A stretch of 10,634 nucleotides of DNA from CAWDLX01 sp046728155 (GTDB taxonomy: Bacteria > Actinomycetota > Actinomycetes > Mycobacteriales > Micromonosporaceae). Positions 1 to 8,200 of the stretch are shown here, one piece after another. A program made the translations under genes and the position numbers. The notes below the pieces were generated by a model. The model was not told the origin of the DNA. It saw nothing but the letters and a program-made list of their open reading frames with translations, and did not search any database. Location: contig JBKPDY010000083.1 in assembly GCA_046728155.1 (NCBI GenBank), forward strand, positions 1-10,634, given 5' to 3'. Positions within the stretch are counted from its first letter, which is position 1, and every line of letters starts with the position of its first letter.

Positions 1-549
1 GATGACGGCGGTCTGGATGGCGTACGGGTGCGTCCCGAACATCCGCCGCAGCAGCGCGACGCGGGCGAGGTGCGACGGCTGACTCTGGGCCACCTGTATC
101 CGGTCGATGAGCCGCGCCCGCTCGGTGATGACCTCGCTCTCGGGGTACGTCGCGCCCCGCAGCACCTCGGAGAGGATCCCGAGAATCCGCTCGAGCCCGC
201 TCGCGAGGCCGTTGCCGCTGATGAGCAGCCGGTCGGCATCGACACTGGCCGAGAGCTCTCCACCCTCGGTCTGTAGTGCCGCGGCGATGTCCACAGTGGA
301 CATCGTCGCGGTGCCGGAGAAGAGGGTCTGGCTCAGCAGCGAGGCGGTCGCCACGAACGGCGGATCGAGCTGGGCCCGTTCGAACGGCAGCCGCAATCGC
401 AGCTCCACCAACGGAACCGTCCGCCGCTCGATGGCGATGACCGTGAGCCCGTTGGCGAACGTCCGCTCCGTGCCGGGCGGCAGCGTGAGCTCGCGGTTGG
501 GCTCGAGCCCCGGCACCTCCCGGTTGGCCAGTACCGTGCCGCCGGTCAC
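1..549 (-). CDS. M16 family peptidase-like protein, non-catalytic (beta-type) subunit, 5' part only
   Basis: This frame is open for 183 codons from a GTG at 549 to the left edge, so the C-terminal part is outside the window. The protein begins VTGGTVLANREVPGLEPN and continues with an M16 N-terminal domain: RTFANGLTVIAIERRTVPLVELRLRLPF, then a stretch ending in HPYAIQTAVI. The helix where M16 enzymes carry HxxEH reads PPFVATASLLSQTLFSGT here, so the zinc-binding residues are absent. The start is set by a GTGA overlap with the stop of the upstream M16 gene and by a GGAGGT five bases before the GTG. In known M16 heterodimers one subunit holds the zinc and the other helps bind substrate; I infer the same here. 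No signal peptide is visible, so it probably acts in the cytoplasm. The substrate cannot be told from the sequence. Confidence 0.87.
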   Translation of the reverse strand, partial: MTGGTVLANREVPGLEPNRELTLPPGTERTFANGLTVIAIERRTVPLVELRLRLPFERAQLDPPFVATASLLSQTLFSGTATMSTVDIAAALQTEGGELSASVDADRLLISGNGLASGLERILGILSEVLRGATYPESEVITERARLIDRIQVAQSQPSHLARVALLRRMFGTHPYAIQTAVI

Positions 550-1907
550 TGCGCACCTCCACCCGGGATGACCTCGACGGTCGCGCGCCGGGCCGGCGCC
601 AGGTCGGCCGCCGCCGCCCGGATCTGCTCCTCGGTCACCTCCGCGAGCAGCTTCGGGATCTCCTCGGCGAAGGTCGCGTCGCCCCGCTGTTGCTCAAGCA
701 CCGCGTGGTGCAGCGCGCGATTGAGCACGGTGTCGGTATCCCGAAGCAGGTGGGTCTGGATCCGAGCCACGGTACGGGCGAGCTCCCCCGCGGTAAGGCC
801 GTCCTGCGCCAGCCGATCCGTCTCCTCCGCGATGACGCCGAGGACCGTGGGCACCTGGCCCTCCGGTGGGAGGTGCGCCTGCAGCAGCAGAGCCGTCGGA
901 TCCCGCACGTCGAACGGGTCACCCATGAAGCTCACGTACCCGCCGACGCTGGTCACGCTGCGGTCGCGCAAGACTAGCCGTTGCACCAACCGCGACGCGT
1001 CGCCGTCGGTGAGGACCTCGGCCAGCACGACATAGGGCAGGTACGCGGGGAACTCCGTGATCGGGTCGGGCACCCGCCACGCGGCTGCCACCGCCGGCAG
1101 CGGCGCGAGCCGGTCCGTGTACCGGTTGGCCCGCTCGTCGGCGAGGTTCGGCTCGGCGAAGTCCGGCCGCGCCGGAGCCGGCCGGGCCGGCACGTCGCCG
1201 AAGTGGCGCTCCACCAGTCGGGCGCCCGCGTCCGGGTCGAAGTCGCCGGCCACGGAGAGGACGGCGTTTCCGGCGGCGTAGTAACGCTCGAAGAACCCGG
1301 CGGCGTCCTCGACCGTGGCCGACTCGAGATCGACGAACGATCCGTACCCGTCGTGCGCGTTCGGGAACGTGGCGAACATGACCGGCGGCAGCTTCAGCCA
1401 GGGGAAGCCCCCGTACGGCCGGTTGAGCACGTTGACCCGGATCTCCTCCTTGACGACGTTGACCTGGTTGCGCAGGTTCTCCTCGGTCAGCCGGGGACCC
1501 CGCATCCGGTCGGCCTCGAGGAACAGGGCCCGCTCCAACGCGTTGCTCGGCAACATCTCGAAGTAGTCGGTGTAGTCGAGGTGCGTCGACCCGTTGAACG
1601 AGCCACCCGATCCCTGGATGTAGCGGAAGTGGGCGAGCTTCTCCAGGTTCTCCGAGCCTTGGAACATCAGGTGCTCAAACAGGTGGGCGAAGCCCGTCCG
1701 TCCCTCGGGCTCCGAACGGATACCCACGTCGTAGATGACGGCCACCCCGACCACTGGCGCGGACCGGTCGGGTGCCAACACAACGCGAAGGCCGTTGGGG
1801 AGGGTGAAACGCTCGACCGTGGTCGTGGCCGTCGCGGCCGTCTCGTGTCCCGACACGCCATGAAGGCTAGCCGGTCGCCGCGGCGACCGGGCCGGGAGGA
1901 TCATCAT
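546..1907 (-). CDS. M16 family zinc metallopeptidase, catalytic (alpha-type) subunit
   Basis: The 453-residue product (numbered from the ATG at 1907) is a single-repeat M16 peptidase of about the usual length. The N-terminal domain has VERFTLPNGLRVVLAPD, then the inverted zinc motif HLFEH at 75-79, with a downstream Glu in NVVKEEIRVN (about 154-155) as the third ligand. The conserved segment GGSFNGSTHLDYTDYFE follows near 101-117. The peptidase M16 C-terminal domain begins around FFERYYAAGNAVLSVAGDFDP. No signal peptide or membrane segment is seen. The start is uncertain: ATG at 1907 or 1904 has only a weak GAGAG upstream, while GTG at 1856 (VSGHETAATATTTVERF) begins close to where family homology begins but has no clear Shine-Dalgarno. 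Its stop overlaps the next gene as GTGA, so the two are probably made together as a heterodimer. It lies on the same strand as adnAB, about 110 bases downstream, so read-through from adnB is possible. Confidence 0.93.
   Translation of the reverse strand: MMILPARSPRRPASLHGVSGHETAATATTTVERFTLPNGLRVVLAPDRSAPVVGVAVIYDVGIRSEPEGRTGFAHLFEHLMFQGSENLEKLAHFRYIQGSGGSFNGSTHLDYTDYFEMLPSNALERALFLEADRMRGPRLTEENLRNQVNVVKEEIRVNVLNRPYGGFPWLKLPPVMFATFPNAHDGYGSFVDLESATVEDAAGFFERYYAAGNAVLSVAGDFDPDAGARLVERHFGDVPARPAPARPDFAEPNLADERANRYTDRLAPLPAVAAAWRVPDPITEFPAYLPYVVLAEVLTDGDASRLVQRLVLRDRSVTSVGGYVSFMGDPFDVRDPTALLLQAHLPPEGQVPTVLGVIAEETDRLAQDGLTAGELARTVARIQTHLLRDTDTVLNRALHHAVLEQQRGDATFAEEIPKLLAEVTEEQIRAAAADLAPARRATVEVIPGGGAQ
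555..560 (-). promoter_or_regulatory. Shine-Dalgarno GGAGGT for the second M16 gene
   Basis: On the minus strand a full GGAGGT lies inside the last codons of the catalytic M16 gene, five bases before the GTG at 549. It supports that GTG as the start and indicates that ribosomes can both re-initiate at the GTGA overlap and load directly. Confidence 0.8.
1871..1890. repeat. Perfect 20-bp palindrome at the 5' end of the M16 gene
   Basis: The sequence CCGGTCGCCGCGGCGACCGG is identical to its own reverse complement over all 20 bases. If translation starts at GTG 1856, the palindrome is in the leader, ending 14 bases before the start codon, where it could be an operator or form an mRNA hairpin. 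If translation starts at 1904 or 1907 it is coding (part of RSPRRPA) and may be chance in GC-rich DNA. The rest of the adnB-M16 gap (1908-2016) shows no convincing promoter and no stem-loop followed by a U-tract. Confidence 0.6.
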
Positions 1908-2016
1908 CCGCTCTCATCAAACCGTGGCGGCCGGGTCATCGCGAGTCCCCTATGGCGGACCGGAGACTCCCCAGCCGCGCTCCACGAGGGCGTTGTTAGG
2001 GCTCGCCCGGCCGGCG

Positions 2017-5000
2017 TCACCCGTCGCCGTCGCGAGCTGGGATGCCGGCGAGCATGAGAACCAATGCGCCGGCGTCCAGCAGATCGGCCGGACGGACGGT
2101 CTCGTTCTGCCGGACGTAATGGAAACCGGCCGTGACGGCCTCGGCCGGCACTCCGGCGAGCTCCGCCCAGGCCAGTCGGTACGCGGCCAGTTGAACTGCG
2201 GCGGCGACGGCGTCGGCCCCACTCGGACGCTGGCCGGTCTTCCAGTCGATCACGTCGTACCGGGTCCCCTGGACATCCTCGAACACAGCGTCCATTCGTC
2301 CCCGGACGACCACTCCCGCGACCACGGTGGCAAACGGCACCTCCACCCGGTAAGGGACCCGATCGGCCCAGACGCTGGCGAGAAATGCCCGCTGGAGCTC
2401 TTCCAGTTCGTCATCGGGGGCCGCGTCGGAGTCGCCGGAGCCGGGAAGGTCGTCCAGGTCGAGCAGCGGAGCCGCGCCGAACCTCCGCTCCAGCCAGAGG
2501 TGGAAGGCCGTGCCGCGGCGGGCCTGCGGGTCCGGAGCCTCAGGCAACGGTCGGCGCAGCCGTCGGGCGAGCCGTTGCGGATCCCGCTCGAGCGCCACGA
2601 GCTGGGAGACCGAGAGGTGATCGGGCAGCGCCACATCGACGGTCGCCGCCGCCCGTTCGCGATCCCGCTCGGCGAGCAGGAGTTCGGCCTCGACCGCCCA
2701 TTGCTCGGCCATCCGACCCCCTACCGACTCGGGACCGACATCCCCGCGAAGGGCGGCCCGGACGAGCGCGGCACCCTCATCGACCGCGCCGCGACGTTGC
2801 CCGAGCGGGTCGAATGGCCACTCGGCGGAGACCTCCTCGACGAGAGTCGGGTTCGACTCGCCCTCGTTGGCCATGTCGGCCCACAGCTCGACCCGGCCCG
2901 CCCCTCCTTTGCAGGTCTCGGCGATCTCGGCCAGGAAGATGGACGGACCACGCGGTTCGGCGAGCCCATTGCCCCACTGGAACCCGCTGCAGAGCAGGAG
3001 ATGGCGCGGACGCGTCACGGCTACGTAGGCGAGCCGGCGTTCCTCCCGCTGCTGGTGCGCCCGCCACGCGTCATCGAACTCCTCGATGGCAGCGCGCACG
3101 TCACGCCCGTCGGACACGCCGAGCAGGTTGAGGCTCGGCAGCCCGTCGCGGTCGCCTCTAAGGGGAAACGGCAGCACGCCCATGCCCTTGAGCCAGTGGT
3201 CGCTGCTCTTGGGCTTGGCCGGGAACGCGTCCTCGCATAAGCCGGCCACGGCGACGACATCCCATTCGAGGCCCTTCGCGGCATGCACGGTCAGGATCTG
3301 CACGGCACCGTCGACGACCTCGACCTCACCGGCTTGCAGGCCGCGCTCCTCCTCCTCGGCGGCGGCGAGGTAGGCGAGAAAAGCCGAGAGGGTGCCGCCT
3401 TCGGTCTCGGCCGCGAACCGGGCCGCGACATCGCCCAGCGCGTCCAGGTGAGCACGGGCCAGGCCAGCCGTGGTCGTCGCCGATCCACGCACCGCCACCT
3501 CGACATCCAGACCGATCGTTTGCGCCACATCGGCCACGAGATCGGGAAGGCTCTGGTCGAGCCGGTCCCGGAGCGTTCGCAGCTCATCTCGGAACATGGC
3601 CAGCCGGCGGTATCCCTCGCTCGAATACAGCCCGGGCGGACCAAGATCGTCGAGGGCCTCGGCGAGGACCGCGTCGTCGAGGCGCTCACCGCCGAGATCG
3701 GGCTCGTCTCGCCCGTTCGGGCCAGCGTCGGGCGGTCGGTTGCGCAGGAAGGCGATGCGGCGGGCCCGGCGGTGGAGCGCGACCACGTCGCGCGGGCCCA
3801 TCCGCCACCGGGCACCGGTGAGAAGGCGGAGCAGCGCAGCGCCTTCGGTCGGGTCGGCGAGCACCTGCAGGGTACCGACGACATCGCGCGCCTCCGGCGT
3901 GTCCAACAGGCCACCGAGGCCGACGACCTCGACCGGGAGGCCCCGCTCGCGCAAGGCGACCTCCAGGATCGCGACCTGGGACCGGGCCCGCACCAGCACA
4001 GCGGTCGTGGGGGTCGTGCCGTGGGCTGCGCGCCACTGGTCCCACGCCCCGACGATCTGGTCCGCTATCCAGCTGGCTTCGTCGAGATAGGTCGGGGCGA
4101 ATGCGGCCCGGACGATCGGGCCGGATAGTTTCGGGACGTAGGTGCTCGCGGCCCGGAGCGGCTTGACCGGTGCGCCGTGGCCACGCAGCGGATCGGAGAT
4201 GCGATTGGCCACCGTGAGAATCGATGGAGCGTTGCGCCAACTGACGGTGAGCCAGCGCAGGTCGGCGTCCGCTCCACTCGGGCGGGGGAAGGTGGTCGGG
4301 AACCGGTCGAGTGTGCCCGCACTGGCCCCGCGCCAGCCGTAGATCGACTGGCAGGGATCGCCGACCGCGGTGACCGGATGGCCGGCGCCGAAGAGCGACT
4401 GCAACAGCACCACCTGCGCCTGCGAGGTGTCCTGGTACTCGTCGAGGAGCACGACCCGGAACCGGCTGCGCTCGGCCAGGCCCACCTCGGGATGGTCGCG
4501 CGCCACCGTGGCGGCCTGCCGAAGCTGGTCTCCGAAGTCCATCGCCTCCAGCCCTGCCTTGCGCCGCGCGTACAGGTCCACGAGCGGGAGCAGTGCGAGC
4601 CGGCCCTGTTGGCGTTCGAGCACCTCCTGTACGGGGCGCAGGACCTTACCGCCGCACGCTCCCTCGACCGAGGCCGTCAACCCGACGGTGAAGTTGGCGA
4701 CATCGTCGGTCTCCCGAAGATGCTCGGCAAGCTCTCCGGCCAGGTCGAGCACGGCAGCCGTCGCACTGGCCTGCCCGAGCGGGTACGCGCGCATGCCGGG
4801 GCTGTCGTGCTGGCGTACCGCCGCGTCGGCGAGCTGCCAGCACGCCGCCTCGGTGAGCAGGCGCATGTTCGGCTCGTAGCCGGCGCGCATGCCATGTTCG
4901 CGGACGATGCGGGCGGCGAACGAGTGGTAGGTGGATACGGTGGGCTCGCCCAGGAGCTGCGCGTCCGGGCCGAGCAGAGCCTTCGCCCGGCCCAGGTAGA

Positions 5001-5181
5001 GCCGGATGCGGTGGGAGAGCTCACCGGCGGCCTTACGGGTGAATGTGAGACCCAGCACCTCATCGGGGCGGACATGAGTGTTGGCGATGAGCCACATGAC
5101 CCGTAGCGCCATCAGTTCGGTCTTGCCTGAACCGGCACCGGCCACGACCAGCAATGGTTCTCCGGGCGGCGCGCTGATCAC
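2017..5181 (-). CDS. adnB: AdnB: helicase-nuclease subunit of the AdnAB end-resection complex
   Basis: From GTG 5181 the product is 1054 residues. The SF1 (UvrD-like) motor shows Walker A AGAGSGKT (Lys20), motif Ia LTFTRKAAGELSHRI, Walker B LLDEYQDTS (Asp247-Glu248), motif III VGDPCQSIYGWRGAS, motif V TVHAAKGLEWDVV (about 634) and motif VI AYVAVTRPRHLLL (about 720). The C-terminal RecB-like nuclease has GRMD (Asp964), DVIDWKTG (Asp979, Lys981) and QLAAY (Gln997, Tyr1001). There are no clustered C-terminal cysteines, as expected for AdnB rather than AdnA. In mycobacteria AdnB is the leading motor of the AdnAB heterodimer that resects double-strand breaks. The motor and nuclease motifs are intact. 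The 5' end is abnormal: homology and a good ribosome site point to a start at 5277, but codon 24 of that frame is TAA, so 5181 is the first start after the stop. It lacks a clear Shine-Dalgarno and omits the Q motif. The protein may be made poorly, by re-initiation, or the stop may be a sequence error. Confidence 0.9.
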   Translation of the reverse strand: MISAPPGEPLLVVAGAGSGKTELMALRVMWLIANTHVRPDEVLGLTFTRKAAGELSHRIRLYLGRAKALLGPDAQLLGEPTVSTYHSFAARIVREHGMRAGYEPNMRLLTEAACWQLADAAVRQHDSPGMRAYPLGQASATAAVLDLAGELAEHLRETDDVANFTVGLTASVEGACGGKVLRPVQEVLERQQGRLALLPLVDLYARRKAGLEAMDFGDQLRQAATVARDHPEVGLAERSRFRVVLLDEYQDTSQAQVVLLQSLFGAGHPVTAVGDPCQSIYGWRGASAGTLDRFPTTFPRPSGADADLRWLTVSWRNAPSILTVANRISDPLRGHGAPVKPLRAASTYVPKLSGPIVRAAFAPTYLDEASWIADQIVGAWDQWRAAHGTTPTTAVLVRARSQVAILEVALRERGLPVEVVGLGGLLDTPEARDVVGTLQVLADPTEGAALLRLLTGARWRMGPRDVVALHRRARRIAFLRNRPPDAGPNGRDEPDLGGERLDDAVLAEALDDLGPPGLYSSEGYRRLAMFRDELRTLRDRLDQSLPDLVADVAQTIGLDVEVAVRGSATTTAGLARAHLDALGDVAARFAAETEGGTLSAFLAYLAAAEEEERGLQAGEVEVVDGAVQILTVHAAKGLEWDVVAVAGLCEDAFPAKPKSSDHWLKGMGVLPFPLRGDRDGLPSLNLLGVSDGRDVRAAIEEFDDAWRAHQQREERRLAYVAVTRPRHLLLCSGFQWGNGLAEPRGPSIFLAEIAETCKGGAGRVELWADMANEGESNPTLVEEVSAEWPFDPLGQRRGAVDEGAALVRAALRGDVGPESVGGRMAEQWAVEAELLLAERDRERAAATVDVALPDHLSVSQLVALERDPQRLARRLRRPLPEAPDPQARRGTAFHLWLERRFGAAPLLDLDDLPGSGDSDAAPDDELEELQRAFLASVWADRVPYRVEVPFATVVAGVVVRGRMDAVFEDVQGTRYDVIDWKTGQRPSGADAVAAAVQLAAYRLAWAELAGVPAEAVTAGFHYVRQNETVRPADLLDAGALVLMLAGIPARDGDG

Positions 5182-5277
5182 CTCGAGCTGCTCGTGGATT
5201 AACTCTTACCGCAGGCCGAGCCGGCGTCGCAGCTCGTCGGCGGTGAACCGGGGTCCAATCGCAACGGTCGGGCTCAC
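5182..5277 (-). pseudogene. adnB: Interrupted 5' end of adnB with in-frame TAA
   Basis: Reading in the adnB frame from GTG 5277 gives VSPTVAIGPRFTADELRRRL, then GLR, then TAA (5208-5206), then ELIHEQLE running straight into VISAPPGEP of the open frame. Both sides look like the normal AdnB N-terminus: a short RFTxxELRRxLGL segment followed by a Q motif (HEQLEVISAP) and Walker A. The frame is the same on both sides, so this is a nonsense codon and not a frameshift. GTG 5277 overlaps the adnA stop as GTGA. No ATG, GTG or TTG occurs between the TAA and GTG 5181. The few bases around the stop (TAAGAGTTAATCC) are unusually AT-rich for this window and include a rare TTA codon. A sequencing or assembly error is the main alternative. 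Confidence 0.8.
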
Positions 5278-8200
5278 GCGTCGGTCACCTGCCGTCCCCT
5301 GCCGGAAACCGGACACGCCTTGCGCACGGCGCAGTACCCGCACGAGTCGTTCACGACGGCCCGGAATGTGGAGGCCGCCATCGCCTCGGCGGCATGCTCC
5401 ACCAGCGCCGCCGCCCAGCCCGGATCGGGGGCCTCGGAGAGTGGCGCCTGCACGCGTACGGCCGCCTTGGCATGGTTGGTGCCGACGGCGACGATCTCGG
5501 CGCCACCGGAGACCGACCCCTCGGGGAAAGCTCCGGCCTCGACCGCGACCTGGTAAGCCGCAAGCTGAGGATGGACGGCCGTCTCGTCGGCGGTCGGGGC
5601 TCCGGCACCCGTCTTCAGGTCGACGACCACGAGCCGGCCCCGCTCGTCCCGTTCAAGCCGGTCGACCCGTCCTTTCAACCGTACCGCTGGACCACCTACC
5701 TCCGGCGGAGCGAGCTGCAGGTCATCGGTCGCCCGTGGCGACAAGTGCAGGTCATCGGTCGCCCGTGGCGACAAGTGCAGGTCACTCGTCGCCTGTGGCG
5801 ACAAACGCAGGTCAAAGTCGCGTTCGACCGCCACCGGATCGCGGGGGTTGCCGGCGAGCCAACCGAGCAACTTCTCGACCATCCGGTCGGCCCGGTCCCG
5901 TTCCCGGGTCGCGAGCCACAGCGCGGGCAGCTCGATCTGATCGAGGCGCTCGCGCACGAACGCGTGCACCGCCTGCTCGTCGATACTCTCTTCGACCAGC
6001 ATCGCCGCCGCGTGCACGAGGTTACCGATTCCCTGTTTCGCGGTGGGTGGATCGCTCCCCCCATGCCGCTCGAGGAGCCAGCGGAGTCCACATCGGAGTA
6101 CGCCCTCCACGGTGGATGGAGTTACCCGGACGCACTCGTCAGGACCGACCAAGGGGCCGCCGTCGGAGAGCGGCCGAAGACCCCACCAGTCATCCGGATC
6201 GGCGCCATCGACACCGGCCGACGCGAGCCGGGCCAGTTGCCGGGCCGCGGCTCGTCGCGCGTCGCCGGTCTGGTGGGGGTCGGTGACCACGGTCCGCAGC
6301 TCGGCCACCAGCGCCGGCAGGGTCATCGGTCGACTCAGGACACCGCGCGCCACCCCGGACTCCACATCGGACTCCGGTATGAGCCCGGTCCCGTCGGCGA
6401 CTGCCGAGATCGAGCCGGCCAGTTCGGCCAGGAAGCGACTTGGTTGTTCCTCTCCCCCGCTGCCCGTCGTGCTCGGGTCGACCGCGGTCACCAGCAGCGA
6501 CCGGCGCGCGCGGGTGACGGCCACATAGAAGAGTCGCCGCTCCTCATCGAGCAGCGCGGCCACCTGCGCCGCCGCGGCCTCGCCGGGCTGGGCCGCGCGG
6601 CCGGCCGCGATGTCGACGAGCAGTTCGGAGCCGAGCACGCTGCCGCGCAGGCGCAGGTCTGGCCAGGCGCCCTCCTGCACTCCGGCGACGACGACCACGT
6701 CCCACTCCAGGCCCTTGGCTGCATGCGCGGTCAGCACGCGTACGGCCTCGCCCCGGTCGGCCGTCGCGGCTAGCGTGTCGGCGGGCAACTGCTGATCGAG
6801 CAGATGATCGAGGAATGTCTCGATCCGGGCGCCGGGCAGCCGGTCGGTGAAGCGAGCGGCAGCGTCGAAGAGGACGAGCATCGCGTCGAGGTCGCGGTCT
6901 GCGGTCACCCCGCGGCGGCCGCCTCGCGCGCTCAGGCCGGCCCACCGCTCGGCGAGACCAGTTGCGCGCCATACCTGCCACAGGACATCTTCGGCCGTGG
7001 CGCCGGGATTCACCGCGGCCCGACGCGCGGTCGCGATCAGCCGGGCGATCCCTCGGGCCGGCCGGGCCCAGCGGTCGTCGATCATGGCGAGTTCGGCCTC
7101 ATCGAGCAGCGCCTCGGTCAGCAGCTCGCCGGAGGGTCGATGGTCGCCGATGGCGTTGGCGATGTCGCGGAGCCCCTGCCGCAACCGCCGCTCGGAGAAC
7201 GGGTCGGCACCGCCCAAGGGCGAGTGCAGCAACGCCACCGCGCTCTCTTCGTCCAATGTAGACCCGTCGAACGCGCACCGGAGCAGGAGCAGTAACGGCG
7301 CGACCGCCGGTTGGGTCGCGAGAGCGGTGTCCTCAGCGCCGGTGGTCACCGGTATCCCCGCCTGGGTCAGGGCCCGGCGCAGCGCGGCGTGGTGGTTCTG
7401 CATCGACCGCACGATGACCGCCATCCGCGACCATGCAACCCCATGTCGCAGGTGCGCCTCGCGCAGTCGCTGTGCGACGTAGGCCGACTCGCTGGTCGCC
7501 GACCGGAGCGCGACCACCTCGAGGCCCGGCAGATCGACCGGCTCGACCCGCGGCTGGATGACACGGTGGCGCACCGGGCCCCGCAGCCGCGACGCGACCC
7601 GGCGACCGGCTTCGACCAGCACCGGCACCGATCGGTACCCGTTGGGCAAGACGATCTGCGGCGCCTCGAGGCCGACACCGGCCGGGAACCGCTCGGTAAA
7701 GTCGCGGACCCCGGTCGGATCCGCGCCGCGGAAGGCGAACGTCGACGAATCCGGATCGGCGAACCCGACGACATGACCACCCCCGCCGGCCACGAGACCG
7801 AGCAGATCGATCTGGGCCGGATCGGTGTCGGCGAGTTCGTCGACATAGACATGCCGGCAGCGTTCCCGCTCGGCGGCCAGCAGCCCGGGTTCGTCCACCA
7901 GCAGAGCCGACGCCGCCCGGACCAGTTCGGCCTGGTCGTAGGCCACGCTGTCGCGGGTCCCGGCACCGCGCAACGCGAGCACCTGGAGGTACTCGGCGAG
8001 GAAATCGGCGGCGGCCACCCAGTCGTCGCGGCCCTGGGCCCGGCCGAGATCGGCGAGCATCCGGGGGCCGATCCCCCGCTCGGCCGAGCGAAGGAGGAGA
8101 TCGCGCAACTCGGCCGCGAACGCCCGGGTCCGGACAGCCTGGCGGAGAACCTTCGGCCACCGGTCTGCCGCGTCCGGGGCGGCCAGCAGGTCGCGGATCA

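Noticed and set aside
1867..1917. Sixteen-codon minus-strand leader frame (MRADDDPPGPVAAATG) ending ten bases before GTG 1856
   Set aside because: It has no Shine-Dalgarno, no run of regulatory codons and no attenuator-like terminator, so chance is the simpler explanation.
1948..1980. GAGTC/GACTC inverted repeat after adnB as a terminator
   Set aside because: It has only a five-base stem with a long loop and no U-tract, so it does not support a terminator call.
981..2057. Open plus-strand frame of 358 codons opposite the M16 gene
   Set aside because: It is antisense to the HLFEH-bearing frame and is Arg/Val/Gly-rich without recognisable motifs.
1924..3240. Open plus-strand frame of 438 codons opposite adnB
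   Set aside because: It lies entirely opposite conserved AdnB motor and nuclease motifs and has no domain signature.
5394..6773. Open plus-strand frame of 459 codons opposite adnA
   Set aside because: It is antisense to the AdnA nuclease and motor region and shows low-complexity composition. The 30-bp repeat looks repetitive in this frame too, but only because its length is a multiple of three.
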